A stretch of 64,000 nucleotides of DNA, from NCBI GenBank assembly GCA_903929885.1, contig CAIYWI010000150.1, positions 1 to 64,000 of the forward strand, written 5' to 3'. Positions 49,556 through 57,377 of this stretch are shown in pieces (position 1 is the stretch's first letter; each line of letters opens with the position of its first letter). The notes below the pieces were generated by a model. The model ran no database searches. It worked only from the letters and a program-made list of their open reading frames with translations, and was not told where the DNA came from. The position numbers and the translations under genes were made by a program. Origin of the DNA: an uncultured Phycisphaerales bacterium. Lineage in GTDB: Bacteria > Planctomycetota > Phycisphaerae > Phycisphaerales > UBA1924.

Positions 49556-50353
49556 TCAGCGGCCGTCGAGGAGGTTGCCCAGTCCGCCGAGGACGGAGCC
49601 CTCCTCCTTCCGCGTGCCGCCCGCGAGGGGCGAGGCGGCGATGACGCGATCGGCGAGTCGCGAGAAGGGGAGCGTCTGGAGCCAGACGGTGCCGGGGCCG
49701 CGGAGATCGGTGAAGAAGAGCCCCTCGCCGCCGAAGAGCTTGTTGCGGATGCCGGGCACCATCTGGATGTCGTAATCGATGCTGGGCTCGAAGGCCACGA
49801 GGCATCCGGTGTCGACGCGGAGCCGCTCGCCCCGGGCGAGTTCGTGCTTGACGATGGTGCCGCCGGCGTGGACGAAGGCCAAGCCCTTGCCGCTGGGGGC
49901 CGTGAGCTTCTGGAGGATGAAGCCCTCGCCGCCGAAGAGACCGCTGCCGATCCGCCGGGTGAGGGCGATGGAGACCTCAACGCCTCGTGCGCCGCACAGG
50001 AAGCAGTCCTTCTGCGCCAGCACGCTGCCGCCATGCTCGCCCAGTTCGATGGGAACGACGCGGCCCGGATAGGGCGCGCTGAAGGCCACGTCGGCGCGAC
50101 GGTCGCCCTCGTTGGAGAAGAACGTCACGAAGAAGGAGTCGCCGGTGATGACGCGCTTGCCGGCCTCGAAGAGCCTGCCGAGGATGCCCTTGCGCTCCGC
50201 GCTCATGGAGAGCTGCGTGGCCATCTCGATGCCGTCCTGCATGTACATCATCGCGCCGGCCTCGGCGACGACCGCCTCGCCCGGGTCGAGCGTCACCACC
50301 ACCGCCTGCAGGTCCTCGCCGAGAATCTGGTAATCGATCACGTCTGCCGCCAT
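49556..50353 (-). CDS. AIM24/TIGR00266-family protein
   Basis: A 265-aa soluble protein of the AIM24 family (TIGR00266). It shows the Gly-rich beta-helix repeats typical of this fold: AEAGAMMYMQDGIEM, GLFGGEGFILQKLTAPSGKGLAFVHAGG and NKLFGGEGLFFTDLRGPGTVWLQTLPF. There is no signal peptide or membrane segment. The mitochondrial member affects inner-membrane organisation; bacterial members have no agreed function. The ATG at 50353 (MAADVIDYQI) is chosen over an upstream in-frame start that adds a Ser/Arg-rich stretch. Confidence 0.87.
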   Translation of the reverse strand: MAADVIDYQILGEDLQAVVVTLDPGEAVVAEAGAMMYMQDGIEMATQLSMSAERKGILGRLFEAGKRVITGDSFFVTFFSNEGDRRADVAFSAPYPGRVVPIELGEHGGSVLAQKDCFLCGARGVEVSIALTRRIGSGLFGGEGFILQKLTAPSGKGLAFVHAGGTIVKHELARGERLRVDTGCLVAFEPSIDYDIQMVPGIRNKLFGGEGLFFTDLRGPGTVWLQTLPFSRLADRVIAASPLAGGTRKEEGSVLGGLGNLLDGR

Positions 50354-50426
50354 CGCCGTGCTCCTTGATGATCGGCTGCTCGCCGACCGGGACCATTCTT
50401 GGCATCTCGGCGACATCGGTTTCGGG

Positions 50427-51113
50427 CTACCGCAGGCCGGCCGGGGAACTCCCCTGACGCTCGATCACGCGGACGTTGCGCCACTGCACCTTCATGGGAA
50501 GTCGCTGCGACCCCACGCCATGCACCTGCAACGCGATGAAGCCCCGCGGGGTCGTCGCATCGACCAGGTCGGCCACCGGCACGTCGTTGATCCACGTGCG
50601 GATGCGGTCGCCCTCGCAGCACACTCGCATCGAGTTCCATTCGCCCGGCATGAAGGCGTTGACCGCCGCGGGATCGGTGGGCGAGAAGAGCCAGCCGCGT
50701 CGCCCCTCGTCGAAAATGCCCCCGGTCCAGCGACGCTCCGTGGTGTCGATCTCGACCTGATAGCCGTAGACCCGCTGCAGGTTGCCCTCTTGACGCCACT
50801 GCGAACGAACCTGCACGCCCGAGTTGAGTCCCGCATCCACCTTGAACTCGAGCGTCAACTCGAAGTCGCGGTAGGTCTCCCGCGTGCACAGGAACGAGTT
50901 GGGCTGGTCGGGACGCGTCACCCCCGTGATCACGCCTCCCTCCATCGAGAAGGATGCCAACCCCCCCCGCTGCACCCAGTGCACGAAGGAATCGCTCAGC
51001 AGCGTCTCGACGTGGGGCAGCGCCTCGACGGGCGGCGGAGCCGTCACCTCCTCGTCGGAGGAACACCCGCCCAGCACCATCGCCGCCACCGTGATCGCCA
51101 GAAGAGTGCGCAT
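50427..51113 (-). CDS. DUF1080 (3-keto-disaccharide hydrolase-like) lipoprotein
   Basis: A 228-aa exported lipoprotein (lipobox LGGC, Cys17) with a jelly-roll DUF1080 domain. Conserved blocks are VQRGGLASFSMEGGVITG, SFLCTRETYRDFELTLEFKVDAGLNSGVQVRS, YGYQVEID and EWNSMRVCCEGDRIRTWINDVPVADL, then a GFIALQVHG ending. DUF1080 proteins are abundant in planctomycetes, and some hydrolyse 3-keto-glycosides. It lies 30 bp downstream of the PVC-type heme protein on the same strand, a common neighbour in planctomycete secreted-carbohydrate loci. Confidence 0.9.
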   Translation of the reverse strand: MRTLLAITVAAMVLGGCSSDEEVTAPPPVEALPHVETLLSDSFVHWVQRGGLASFSMEGGVITGVTRPDQPNSFLCTRETYRDFELTLEFKVDAGLNSGVQVRSQWRQEGNLQRVYGYQVEIDTTERRWTGGIFDEGRRGWLFSPTDPAAVNAFMPGEWNSMRVCCEGDRIRTWINDVPVADLVDATTPRGFIALQVHGVGSQRLPMKVQWRNVRVIERQGSSPAGLR

Positions 51114-51143
51114 GTCGTCTTGATGGTAGTGTCGCGGCTCGCC

Positions 51144-53711
51144 TCACCGTCCCTGCAGTTCCTCACGCGTGAAGGGGCGGGTGCGGTCCCGGGTCGCCGC
51201 CCGCACCGCGCCCACTTCGGCCTCCGACACCGCCGACCCCCTGTTGCCGAAGGAACGCCGCACGTACGTGAGCACCGCGGCGTACTCCTCGTCGCTGGCC
51301 AGCACCGTCGGCGGCATCAGCCCCTTGAAGGGCCGATCCGCCACCGTGTACGTCCCCTCGAGCCCGTGCAACACCACCTTGATCGCCTGCTCCGCCGGCC
51401 CGTTGAGGATCGCCGACCCCGCCAGCGTCGCGGCCTGCCCGGGCGAGCCCTGCCCCTGGCCCTGGTGACACCCCGCGCACGCGGCGTACAGCAGTTCGCC
51501 CTTCCGGTAGAGCGCCCGCTCGCCTTCGGTCAGGTCCGGCAGCACGCGAGGCCTCGACACGGGCGGACGGCCCGGCCAATCGAAGTACACCGACGCTCGC
51601 GACAGCGCGGACGCTCGCTCGCCGGGCCCGGCGGCCAGCGACATCCACCCGCGGGGTTCGGCCGCCAGCGTCAGCACGCGCGGCTGCTCTGACGTCGGAT
51701 TGACGGTGCGGATCACCTGATCCTGCAGGAACGCTCGGGCAGCGGCCGCCATCGACGGGTCGACGGACGCCTCGACCGTCGCAAGGCGAGACGCATCACT
51801 TCGCTTGAGCTCCCATGCCGCCAGACGCTGGACGAGTCGGCGCACGCCCTTGGCGTCCGTCCATGCCTCGCCCGCGCAGGCGTGACGAATCACCGCGCCG
51901 GCGTCGGCACGGCCCGCCGTCGCGTGCGCGGCCACCGATGACACGAGGGCGTCGACGCTGACGGCATCGGAGAGCGCCGCGACGATCGACGAGGCGACGG
52001 CGGGGGTCCGCGTCGCGGGCATCGTGCGGACCGCCACGGCGAACGCGCTCGACGCCGCCACGGCGCGAGCCGCCGCCTCGTGCGTGGCGCCCGCGATCTC
52101 GAGCGCCCTGGCGATCTCGAGGGCGGCGGGTACATCGGCCCAGGCCTCGAGGGCGGCGGCGACCACGGCGGGATGAGCATCGCCCGCCGCCATCGCGATG
52201 TCGCTCGCCTCGACGCGGCCGAGGCCCCGGAGCGTGCCGAAGGCGTGCAGGCGAGTCGTCCATTCGGGCGAGGTCAGGAGGGAGCGAAGCGGGGCCTCGA
52301 CCGGCGCACGTCGCTCGACGAGCAGTCGCTGCGCAACGTCGCGGTGCCACCCGTCGGGATGGCCCAGCCGCTCCACCAGTTGCTCGTTCGACAGGTCGCC
52401 GAGGCGAGGCAGGGGACCGGGCCTGAACCCGGCGGGCGCGACGCGATGGATGCGACCCATGTTGAGGGGCGTCTCGAGCCCTCGCGACCGGATCTGATCG
52501 CGGAGGTAGTCGGTGAGATACGTCTTGTGCTGGATGACGCCCCTGTACATGTCGCACACGTAGAGCGCGCCGTCGGGCCCCACGACCGCGTTGACCGGTC
52601 GGAAGCGTTCGTCGTCGCTGGCGAGAAACTCCGATCGCTCGTAGGCGTTGCGGCCCGAGGGCAGTGGCCGCGCCGCCGAGGCCGGCGTCATGCGAATCCG
52701 CTTGACGAGCTGGCCCGCGGGCTCGCAGATGAAGACGTCGCCTCGCACGTCCTCGCCAAGCAGCGACGCGCGGTACACCGCCGGCGAACATGCGGCCGTG
52801 AGCGATGCCAGCGTGCCGTCGTCGCGGAGCACGCCGTCGAGGTAGCCTCGGTTGACGCCCGGCGTGGCATGCGCCGGGAAGGTCGCGGCGGCATCGCGAG
52901 CGATGTTCTCGGCGATGCCCGCGCCCGGCTCGGGCGTCGCGAGATGCTTGGGGAAGGCGTCGAAGAGCAGGGGCGTCGAGTTGGGCGTGTAGAACAGCCG
53001 CCCCGCGTCGTCCATCGAGAGCCCCCACTGCCCGTGCACGGGCGTGGGCCGTGCGCGGAGCGTCGTGCCGTCGAAGTGGAACTCCTCGTGATGCTGGGAC
53101 AGGTGCCACCAGTTGTCGATCCCTCGAATGAGCCCGTTGCCGGCGTGCTCGGGATTCTCGATGCCCGCGAAGCCCCCCGCGAGCCGCTCTCGCGTCTCGG
53201 GCACGCCGTCGCCGTCGGCGTCGCGGAGAAACAGCAGCCAGGGAGGTTCGATGAGCAGGATGCCCCCGTGGGAAGCGGCCACGCCCCTGGGCAGCACGAG
53301 GTCGTCGGCGATGACCACTGAAGTCTCGAACGCCCCGTCGGCGTCGCGATCCTCGAGACGCACCAACCGGTTGGACGGAAGCTTCTCGCCCGTGCCCTGC
53401 ATGTCCGGCATGTAGCTTCGCATCTCGAGCACGAGCATGCGGCCCCACTCGTCGAAGCACATCGCCACGGGCGCCTGCACCAGCGGCTCGGAGGCGACGC
53501 ACTCGATGGCGAACCCGTCGGCCACGCGCATCGATGCGATCGACGCGGCGACCGAGCGAGGAGCCCAGGCCGCGACCGGGCCGCTCAACGCCGAGGCCGG
53601 AAGCATCGGAGCAGGACCTCGCCACGCGAGCGACGCGAAGAAGACTCCCAGCAACGCCAACATCGCGGCGGGGATCGCACCGGGGGTTCGACGATCGGAG
53701 GCGCTGGCCAT
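51144..53711 (-). CDS. PVC-type dehydrogenase/HEAT/cytochrome c protein
   Basis: An 855-aa exported protein. An N-terminal membrane anchor (about 12-30) is followed by a six-bladed propeller of the planctomycete TIGR02604 type (residues about 55-430; MCFDEWGRMLVLEMR, GPDGALYVCDMYRG). HEAT-like helical repeats follow (about 440-640). Near the C-terminus a class I cytochrome c domain has the heme-attachment motif Cys745-AG-Cys748-His749 and a later Met in KGLMPPTVL as likely axial ligand. Such proteins are proposed sugar dehydrogenases feeding electrons to a heme. The ATG at 53711 is preferred. It forms a probable operon with the DUF1080 gene. Confidence 0.9.
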   Translation of the reverse strand: MASASDRRTPGAIPAAMLALLGVFFASLAWRGPAPMLPASALSGPVAAWAPRSVAASIASMRVADGFAIECVASEPLVQAPVAMCFDEWGRMLVLEMRSYMPDMQGTGEKLPSNRLVRLEDRDADGAFETSVVIADDLVLPRGVAASHGGILLIEPPWLLFLRDADGDGVPETRERLAGGFAGIENPEHAGNGLIRGIDNWWHLSQHHEEFHFDGTTLRARPTPVHGQWGLSMDDAGRLFYTPNSTPLLFDAFPKHLATPEPGAGIAENIARDAAATFPAHATPGVNRGYLDGVLRDDGTLASLTAACSPAVYRASLLGEDVRGDVFICEPAGQLVKRIRMTPASAARPLPSGRNAYERSEFLASDDERFRPVNAVVGPDGALYVCDMYRGVIQHKTYLTDYLRDQIRSRGLETPLNMGRIHRVAPAGFRPGPLPRLGDLSNEQLVERLGHPDGWHRDVAQRLLVERRAPVEAPLRSLLTSPEWTTRLHAFGTLRGLGRVEASDIAMAAGDAHPAVVAAALEAWADVPAALEIARALEIAGATHEAAARAVAASSAFAVAVRTMPATRTPAVASSIVAALSDAVSVDALVSSVAAHATAGRADAGAVIRHACAGEAWTDAKGVRRLVQRLAAWELKRSDASRLATVEASVDPSMAAAARAFLQDQVIRTVNPTSEQPRVLTLAAEPRGWMSLAAGPGERASALSRASVYFDWPGRPPVSRPRVLPDLTEGERALYRKGELLYAACAGCHQGQGQGSPGQAATLAGSAILNGPAEQAIKVVLHGLEGTYTVADRPFKGLMPPTVLASDEEYAAVLTYVRRSFGNRGSAVSEAEVGAVRAATRDRTRPFTREELQGR

Positions 53712-53770
53712 CGCCCCGAGCGTACGGCCCCGGCTCGGGCGCCACGCGACAACGCCCATACCCTTGCCCC

Positions 53771-54514
53771 GTGCAAACGGTCGTGGTCATCCCGGTCTTC
53801 GACGAGGCGCGCTGGGTGACGCAGAGCGTGTCGCGCCTGCTGCAGGTGCACGCGCCCGACCGTCTCGTGCTCGTCGACGACGGCTCCCGCGACGGAACGG
53901 GCCCCATCCTCGACGCCCTCGCCCGCGACTGCGGGGTGACCGTCGAGCGCCATGAGACCAACCGTGGCAAGGGCGCAGCGATCCGCACGGGCATGGCTCG
54001 GGCCCTCGCGATGGGCGCCGACATCGTGCTGGTGCACGACGCCGACCTCGAATACGACCCCGCCGATCACGCCGCCCTCCTCGCGCCCCTCCGCGACGGC
54101 CGCGCCGACGCGGTGATCGGCTCTCGCTTCCTCGGCCAGACCCACCGCGTGCTCTACTACTGGCACTACCTCGCCAACCGCGTCATCACCACGGCGTGCA
54201 ACATGGCGACCAACCTCAACCTCACCGACGTCGAGTGCTGCTGCAAGGCCTTCACCCGTCAGGTCGTCGAGCGGATGGACCTGCGCGAGGAGCGGTTCGG
54301 CATCGAGATCGAACTGGTCGCCAAGGTGGCCCGCCTGCGGCTCGACAACGATGCGCAGGATCGGGCGATGGGCCTCCCGGCGACGCGCCGCGCCCGCGTG
54401 TACGAAGTGCCCGTCAGCTACGCGGGCCGCACGTACGAAGAAGGCAAGAAGATCACCTGGCGCGACGGCGCATGGGCGCTGGCGTGCATCGTGCGCCACG
54501 GGTTGAGGGCTTGA
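53771..54514 (+). CDS. Family 2 glycosyltransferase (DPM1/polyprenol-phosphate type)
   Basis: A 247-aa GT-A glycosyltransferase. VVVIPVFDEARWV at the N-terminus, LVDDGSRDGT (nucleotide-binding Asp) and HDADLEYDPAD (DxD-like metal site) are the GT2 landmarks; GSRFLG and ECCCKAFTRQVV follow the DPM1/DPG-synthase pattern. There are no C-terminal membrane helices, so it is the soluble form that transfers a sugar to dolichyl- or undecaprenyl-phosphate. The GTG at 53771 sits right before the first beta strand; no earlier start gives a sensible N-terminus. Divergent from the PVC heme protein across 59 bp. Confidence 0.87.
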   Translation: MQTVVVIPVFDEARWVTQSVSRLLQVHAPDRLVLVDDGSRDGTGPILDALARDCGVTVERHETNRGKGAAIRTGMARALAMGADIVLVHDADLEYDPADHAALLAPLRDGRADAVIGSRFLGQTHRVLYYWHYLANRVITTACNMATNLNLTDVECCCKAFTRQVVERMDLREERFGIEIELVAKVARLRLDNDAQDRAMGLPATRRARVYEVPVSYAGRTYEEGKKITWRDGAWALACIVRHGLRA

Positions 54515-54861
54515 CACCCCCTGCGCGTGCCCGCCTTCAGTGCCCAACCACACGCCGGAACGATTGAACTCATCGCTCGTGACGGCGCTCGCGGCAGGGC
54601 GTCCGCCTGTCGGGCGGTGCGGCTCGGCGTTGCGAGCGAACCCGCGGCCGCTTGTTCGCCGCATGGCGTGCGCCGAATCGGGTCGACTTTCGCCGCACCA
54701 CTTGCGTTGCATGCGCGGCCCCGACACCGAATCGACCAGACCGCCGCTCGCCGGCGAGGCCCGAGCCCCCGTTCGGAGTTTGGACGCCGCGTCTATGATG
54801 GCTCCTTCCGGACGGTCGAGGCCGGCCCAGTTCCCCCGCGGCCGCTTCGAACCACCTTCCC
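54515..54861. other. Intergenic region of 347 bp without a supported gene
   Basis: No open frame here has a plausible start and recognisable product. It contains a 12-bp perfect palindrome CTCGCCGGCGAG at 54747-54758, which chance may explain at this GC content, and a weak promoter-like pair near its end. Confidence 0.5.
54772..54799 (+). promoter_or_regulatory. Weak candidate promoter for the devC-like gene
   Basis: TTCGGA and TATGAT with a 16-bp spacer, 62 bp before the ATG at 54862. The -10 is good and the -35 poor. Confidence 0.25.
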
Positions 54862-55995
54862 ATGCTCCGCATCGCCCTCCGCATGCTCTTTGGCGACCGC
54901 ACCAAGTACCTCACGCTGGTGCTGGGGCTGGCCTTTGCCGCGTTGCTGATGAACCAGCAGGGGGCGATCTTCCTCGGGCTGCTCAACCAGGCGACGGGGC
55001 CGCTCCAGAACGTGCGCCAGGCGGACCTGTGGGTGACGGACCCGGGCATCCAATGGGTGGCCGAGTTCCGCTCGCTCTCGGACGAGAAGCTCTCGCGGGT
55101 GCGGTCGGTGCCTGGCGTGGCGTGGGCCGAGCCGTTCTACAACGGGTACGCGGTGGCGGAACTTCCCGACGGGCAGTTCAAGCGGTGTCAGATCCTGGGC
55201 ATCCCGCGGACCACGCTGGCGGGGCGGCCGCCGGCGATGGTGACCGGACGCATCGAGGATCTGTGGATGCCCGACTCGATCGTGATCGAGGAGCAGTCCG
55301 CGTTGCTCATGGGAGGCGTGGGCGTGGGCGACGTGCTCAAGATCAACGATCGCCGCGCGGTGGTCGTGGGCACGTGCAAGGCGCGTCGCGGGTTCGAGTC
55401 CAACGCGATCATGTACACCACCTTCGACAACGCCGCGAGGTTCAGCCCGGCGGGCCGCGACCGCATCAGCTACATCCTCGTCAAGGCCCGCGAGGGCACG
55501 AACCTCGACGAACTCAAGGCGCGCATCGCCGCCCTGGGCGACGTGGCGGCCTTGACCACCGAGGAGTTCCGCAGCCGCAGCATCGCCTTCATCGTGGTGG
55601 CCACGGGCATCGGCGTGAACTTCGGCATCACGATCGCGCTGGGCTTTGTCGTGGGACTGCTGCTCTCGGCGTCCATCTTCTACCAGTTCACGGCGGAGAA
55701 CATCCGCCACTTCGCCGTGCTCAAGGCCCTGGGCACCACCACGCCGACCCTGGTGGCCATGGTGCTGCTCCAGGCCATGGTCGTGGGCGTCATTGGCTTT
55801 GGCATCGGCGCGGGCGCCGCCGGGGCGTTCACCATCCTCTCCCGCGAACTCGAGAGCGAACTCTCGGCGTATCTTCCGTGGCGACTCTTCCTCGGGAGCT
55901 TTCTCGCCACCCTGCTCACCATCGGCCTGGGCTCGGTGCTGAGCATCCGCAAGGTCATCAAGGTGCCCCCCGGCCTGGTCTTCAGCGGGGGCTGA
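54862..55995 (+). CDS. DevC/FtsX-type ABC transporter permease
   Basis: A 377-aa inner-membrane permease of the MacB/DevC (FtsX) type. One membrane helix near the N-terminus (about 18-38), a large extracytoplasmic domain (about 45-250; VPGVAWAEPFYNGYAVAELPDG), then three helices (about 260-285, 305-335, 350-370). The NIRHFAVLKALGTTTPTL motif between the later helices is the conserved FtsX coupling segment. With the DevB-like adaptor downstream it should form a MacA/MacB-style exporter. The ATPase gene (DevA) that normally completes the set is absent from the window. Cargo unknown; in cyanobacteria DevBCA exports glycolipids. Confidence 0.86.
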   Translation: MLRIALRMLFGDRTKYLTLVLGLAFAALLMNQQGAIFLGLLNQATGPLQNVRQADLWVTDPGIQWVAEFRSLSDEKLSRVRSVPGVAWAEPFYNGYAVAELPDGQFKRCQILGIPRTTLAGRPPAMVTGRIEDLWMPDSIVIEEQSALLMGGVGVGDVLKINDRRAVVVGTCKARRGFESNAIMYTTFDNAARFSPAGRDRISYILVKAREGTNLDELKARIAALGDVAALTTEEFRSRSIAFIVVATGIGVNFGITIALGFVVGLLLSASIFYQFTAENIRHFAVLKALGTTTPTLVAMVLLQAMVVGVIGFGIGAGAAGAFTILSRELESELSAYLPWRLFLGSFLATLLTIGLGSVLSIRKVIKVPPGLVFSGG

Positions 55996-56016
55996 CACCA
56001 GCGGCCGGTTCGCGGC

Positions 56017-56046
56017 GAACCCATGGACGAACCCATGGACGAACCC
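56017..56046 (+). repeat. Tandem 12-bp repeat between devC- and devB-like genes
   Basis: GAACCCATGGAC twice in tandem (56017-56028, 56029-56040) followed by GAACCC. Each unit carries an ATG in the frame of the small ORF listed separately. Confidence 0.7.
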
Positions 56047-56109
56047 CCGGTTGAACCCGTCTTGTTCGCGGCCCTTCGCCGCATGCTCGCTGCCATCATC
56101 CTGCCATGA
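56023..56109 (+). CDS. Possible 28-aa leader peptide overlapping the devB-like start
   Basis: ATG at 56023 opens a 28-codon frame encoding MDEPMDEPPVEP then a hydrophobic tail ending AAIILP. Its TGA (56107-56109) overlaps the downstream ATG as ATGA, the usual arrangement for translational coupling. The frame is also the devC frame, open from the devC stop onward. No clear ribosome-binding site is seen. It may be a chance open frame in GC-rich DNA. Confidence 0.3.
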   Translation: MDEPMDEPPVEPVLFAALRRMLAAIILP

Positions 56110-57170
56110 TCCGCTCTCTCACCATCGTGCTCTCCGTGGTCGGCCTGACCATCGGCCTGTGGGCGGTCGCCACCGCCGACGAACGCAAGCCCGACATCCC
56201 CTTGGCCCGCCCCGCCTCGGTCAACCCCTTCGCCAGGGGCGTGGCCGCGTTGGGGGTGATCGAGCCGGCCGAACGCACCGTGGGCATCGTCGCCCCCGAA
56301 CCTGGCATGGTGATGCAGGTGCTCGTGCAGGTCGGCGATCGCGTCGAGGCGGGCGCGCCGCTCTTCCAGCTCGACACGAGGCGGCTCGACGCCGATCTCG
56401 TGCGGGCCCGCGCCGCCGTCGCCGCCGGCGAAGCCGAGGTGGCCCGTTGGCACGCCTTGCCCCGACCCGAAGACCTGCCGCCCCTCGAGGCGGCGGTGGT
56501 TGCGGCACGGGCCGGCGTGCAGGACCGCGAGGAGCAACTCGCCCTGACGCGACAGGCCTTCCAACGAGGCAGCGGCACCGACCGCGACATCTCCCGAGCC
56601 ACCTTCACGCTCGAAGCCGCCAAGGCCGATGCGCAGCGCGCCCAAGCCGAACTCGAGCGAGCCAAGGCCGGGGGCTGGCGTCCCGATCTGGCCATCGCAG
56701 AGGCCAAGCTCGCGGGCCTCAAGGCCGAAGTCGAAGCCCTCACGCTGCTCAAGGAACGCCTGACGGTTCGGGCGCCCCGGGCGGGTCAGATCATCCGCCG
56801 CCAGGTGGAACCCGGCGAGTTCGCCTCCACCGACTCGACGCGTCCCGGGCTTCTGCTCGCGGACCTCGAACGACTGCACGTGCGAGCCCAGGTGGACGAG
56901 GAGGACATCGCCCTCATCACGGCCGCGGCGGCACGGGGCCCGGTGCGGGCCTTGGCGATGACACGCGGCGCCATGGTCATGGAACTGCCTCTGACCTTCG
57001 ACCGAATCGAACCCTTCGCCCGCCCCAAGACGGACCTGATGGGCATCAATGCCGAGCGGGTCGACACGCGAGTGGTCGACGTGGTCTTCCGCGTGGCTGC
57101 CACCCCTTCCCAGCCGGTCTTCCCGGGGCAGGCCGTCGACGTGTTCGTGGACGAAGGCCAGGACCCCTGA
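56106..57170 (+). CDS. DevB/MacA-type periplasmic adaptor (HlyD family)
   Basis: A 354-aa membrane-fusion protein. An N-terminal hydrophobic anchor (4-24) precedes a half-lipoyl motif (GVAALGVIEPAERTVGIVAPEPGMV ... VQVGDRVEAGAPLFQLD), a long coiled-coil hairpin (about 95-215, Ala/Glu/Arg-rich) and the returning barrel region (LTVRAPRAGQIIRRQVEPGEF). The C-terminal ~110 residues complete the beta-barrel and proximal domains (PVFPGQAVDVFVDEG). It follows the DevC-like permease by 110 bp. Typical adaptors link the permease to a TolC-like channel; no such channel and no ATPase are encoded nearby. Confidence 0.87.
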   Translation: MIRSLTIVLSVVGLTIGLWAVATADERKPDIPLARPASVNPFARGVAALGVIEPAERTVGIVAPEPGMVMQVLVQVGDRVEAGAPLFQLDTRRLDADLVRARAAVAAGEAEVARWHALPRPEDLPPLEAAVVAARAGVQDREEQLALTRQAFQRGSGTDRDISRATFTLEAAKADAQRAQAELERAKAGGWRPDLAIAEAKLAGLKAEVEALTLLKERLTVRAPRAGQIIRRQVEPGEFASTDSTRPGLLLADLERLHVRAQVDEEDIALITAAAARGPVRALAMTRGAMVMELPLTFDRIEPFARPKTDLMGINAERVDTRVVDVVFRVAATPSQPVFPGQAVDVFVDEGQDP

Positions 57171-57377
57171 ACACCGGGCCGCGGCCGCGGCACGCCTCGG
57201 ATGGTCTGATATCCTGACCGCGGGTGCACTTCGCGGGCTTTGCGTGGATTCGGACGGAGACGCGGCCCGATGCACTCTGATTCATGGGAGGGACTCCTCC
57301 CCGCCCCGGGCCCGGCTGGTCCGGCGGCATTTGTTGGTGGGAATCCCGGGCGGCGGGCGTCCGGCTGGAGTGACGAC

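Noticed and set aside
54747-54758. Perfect palindrome CTCGCCGGCGAG in the 54.5-54.9 kb spacer
   Set aside because: Isolated, GC-only core, and not repeated nearby; expected by chance in DNA of this composition.
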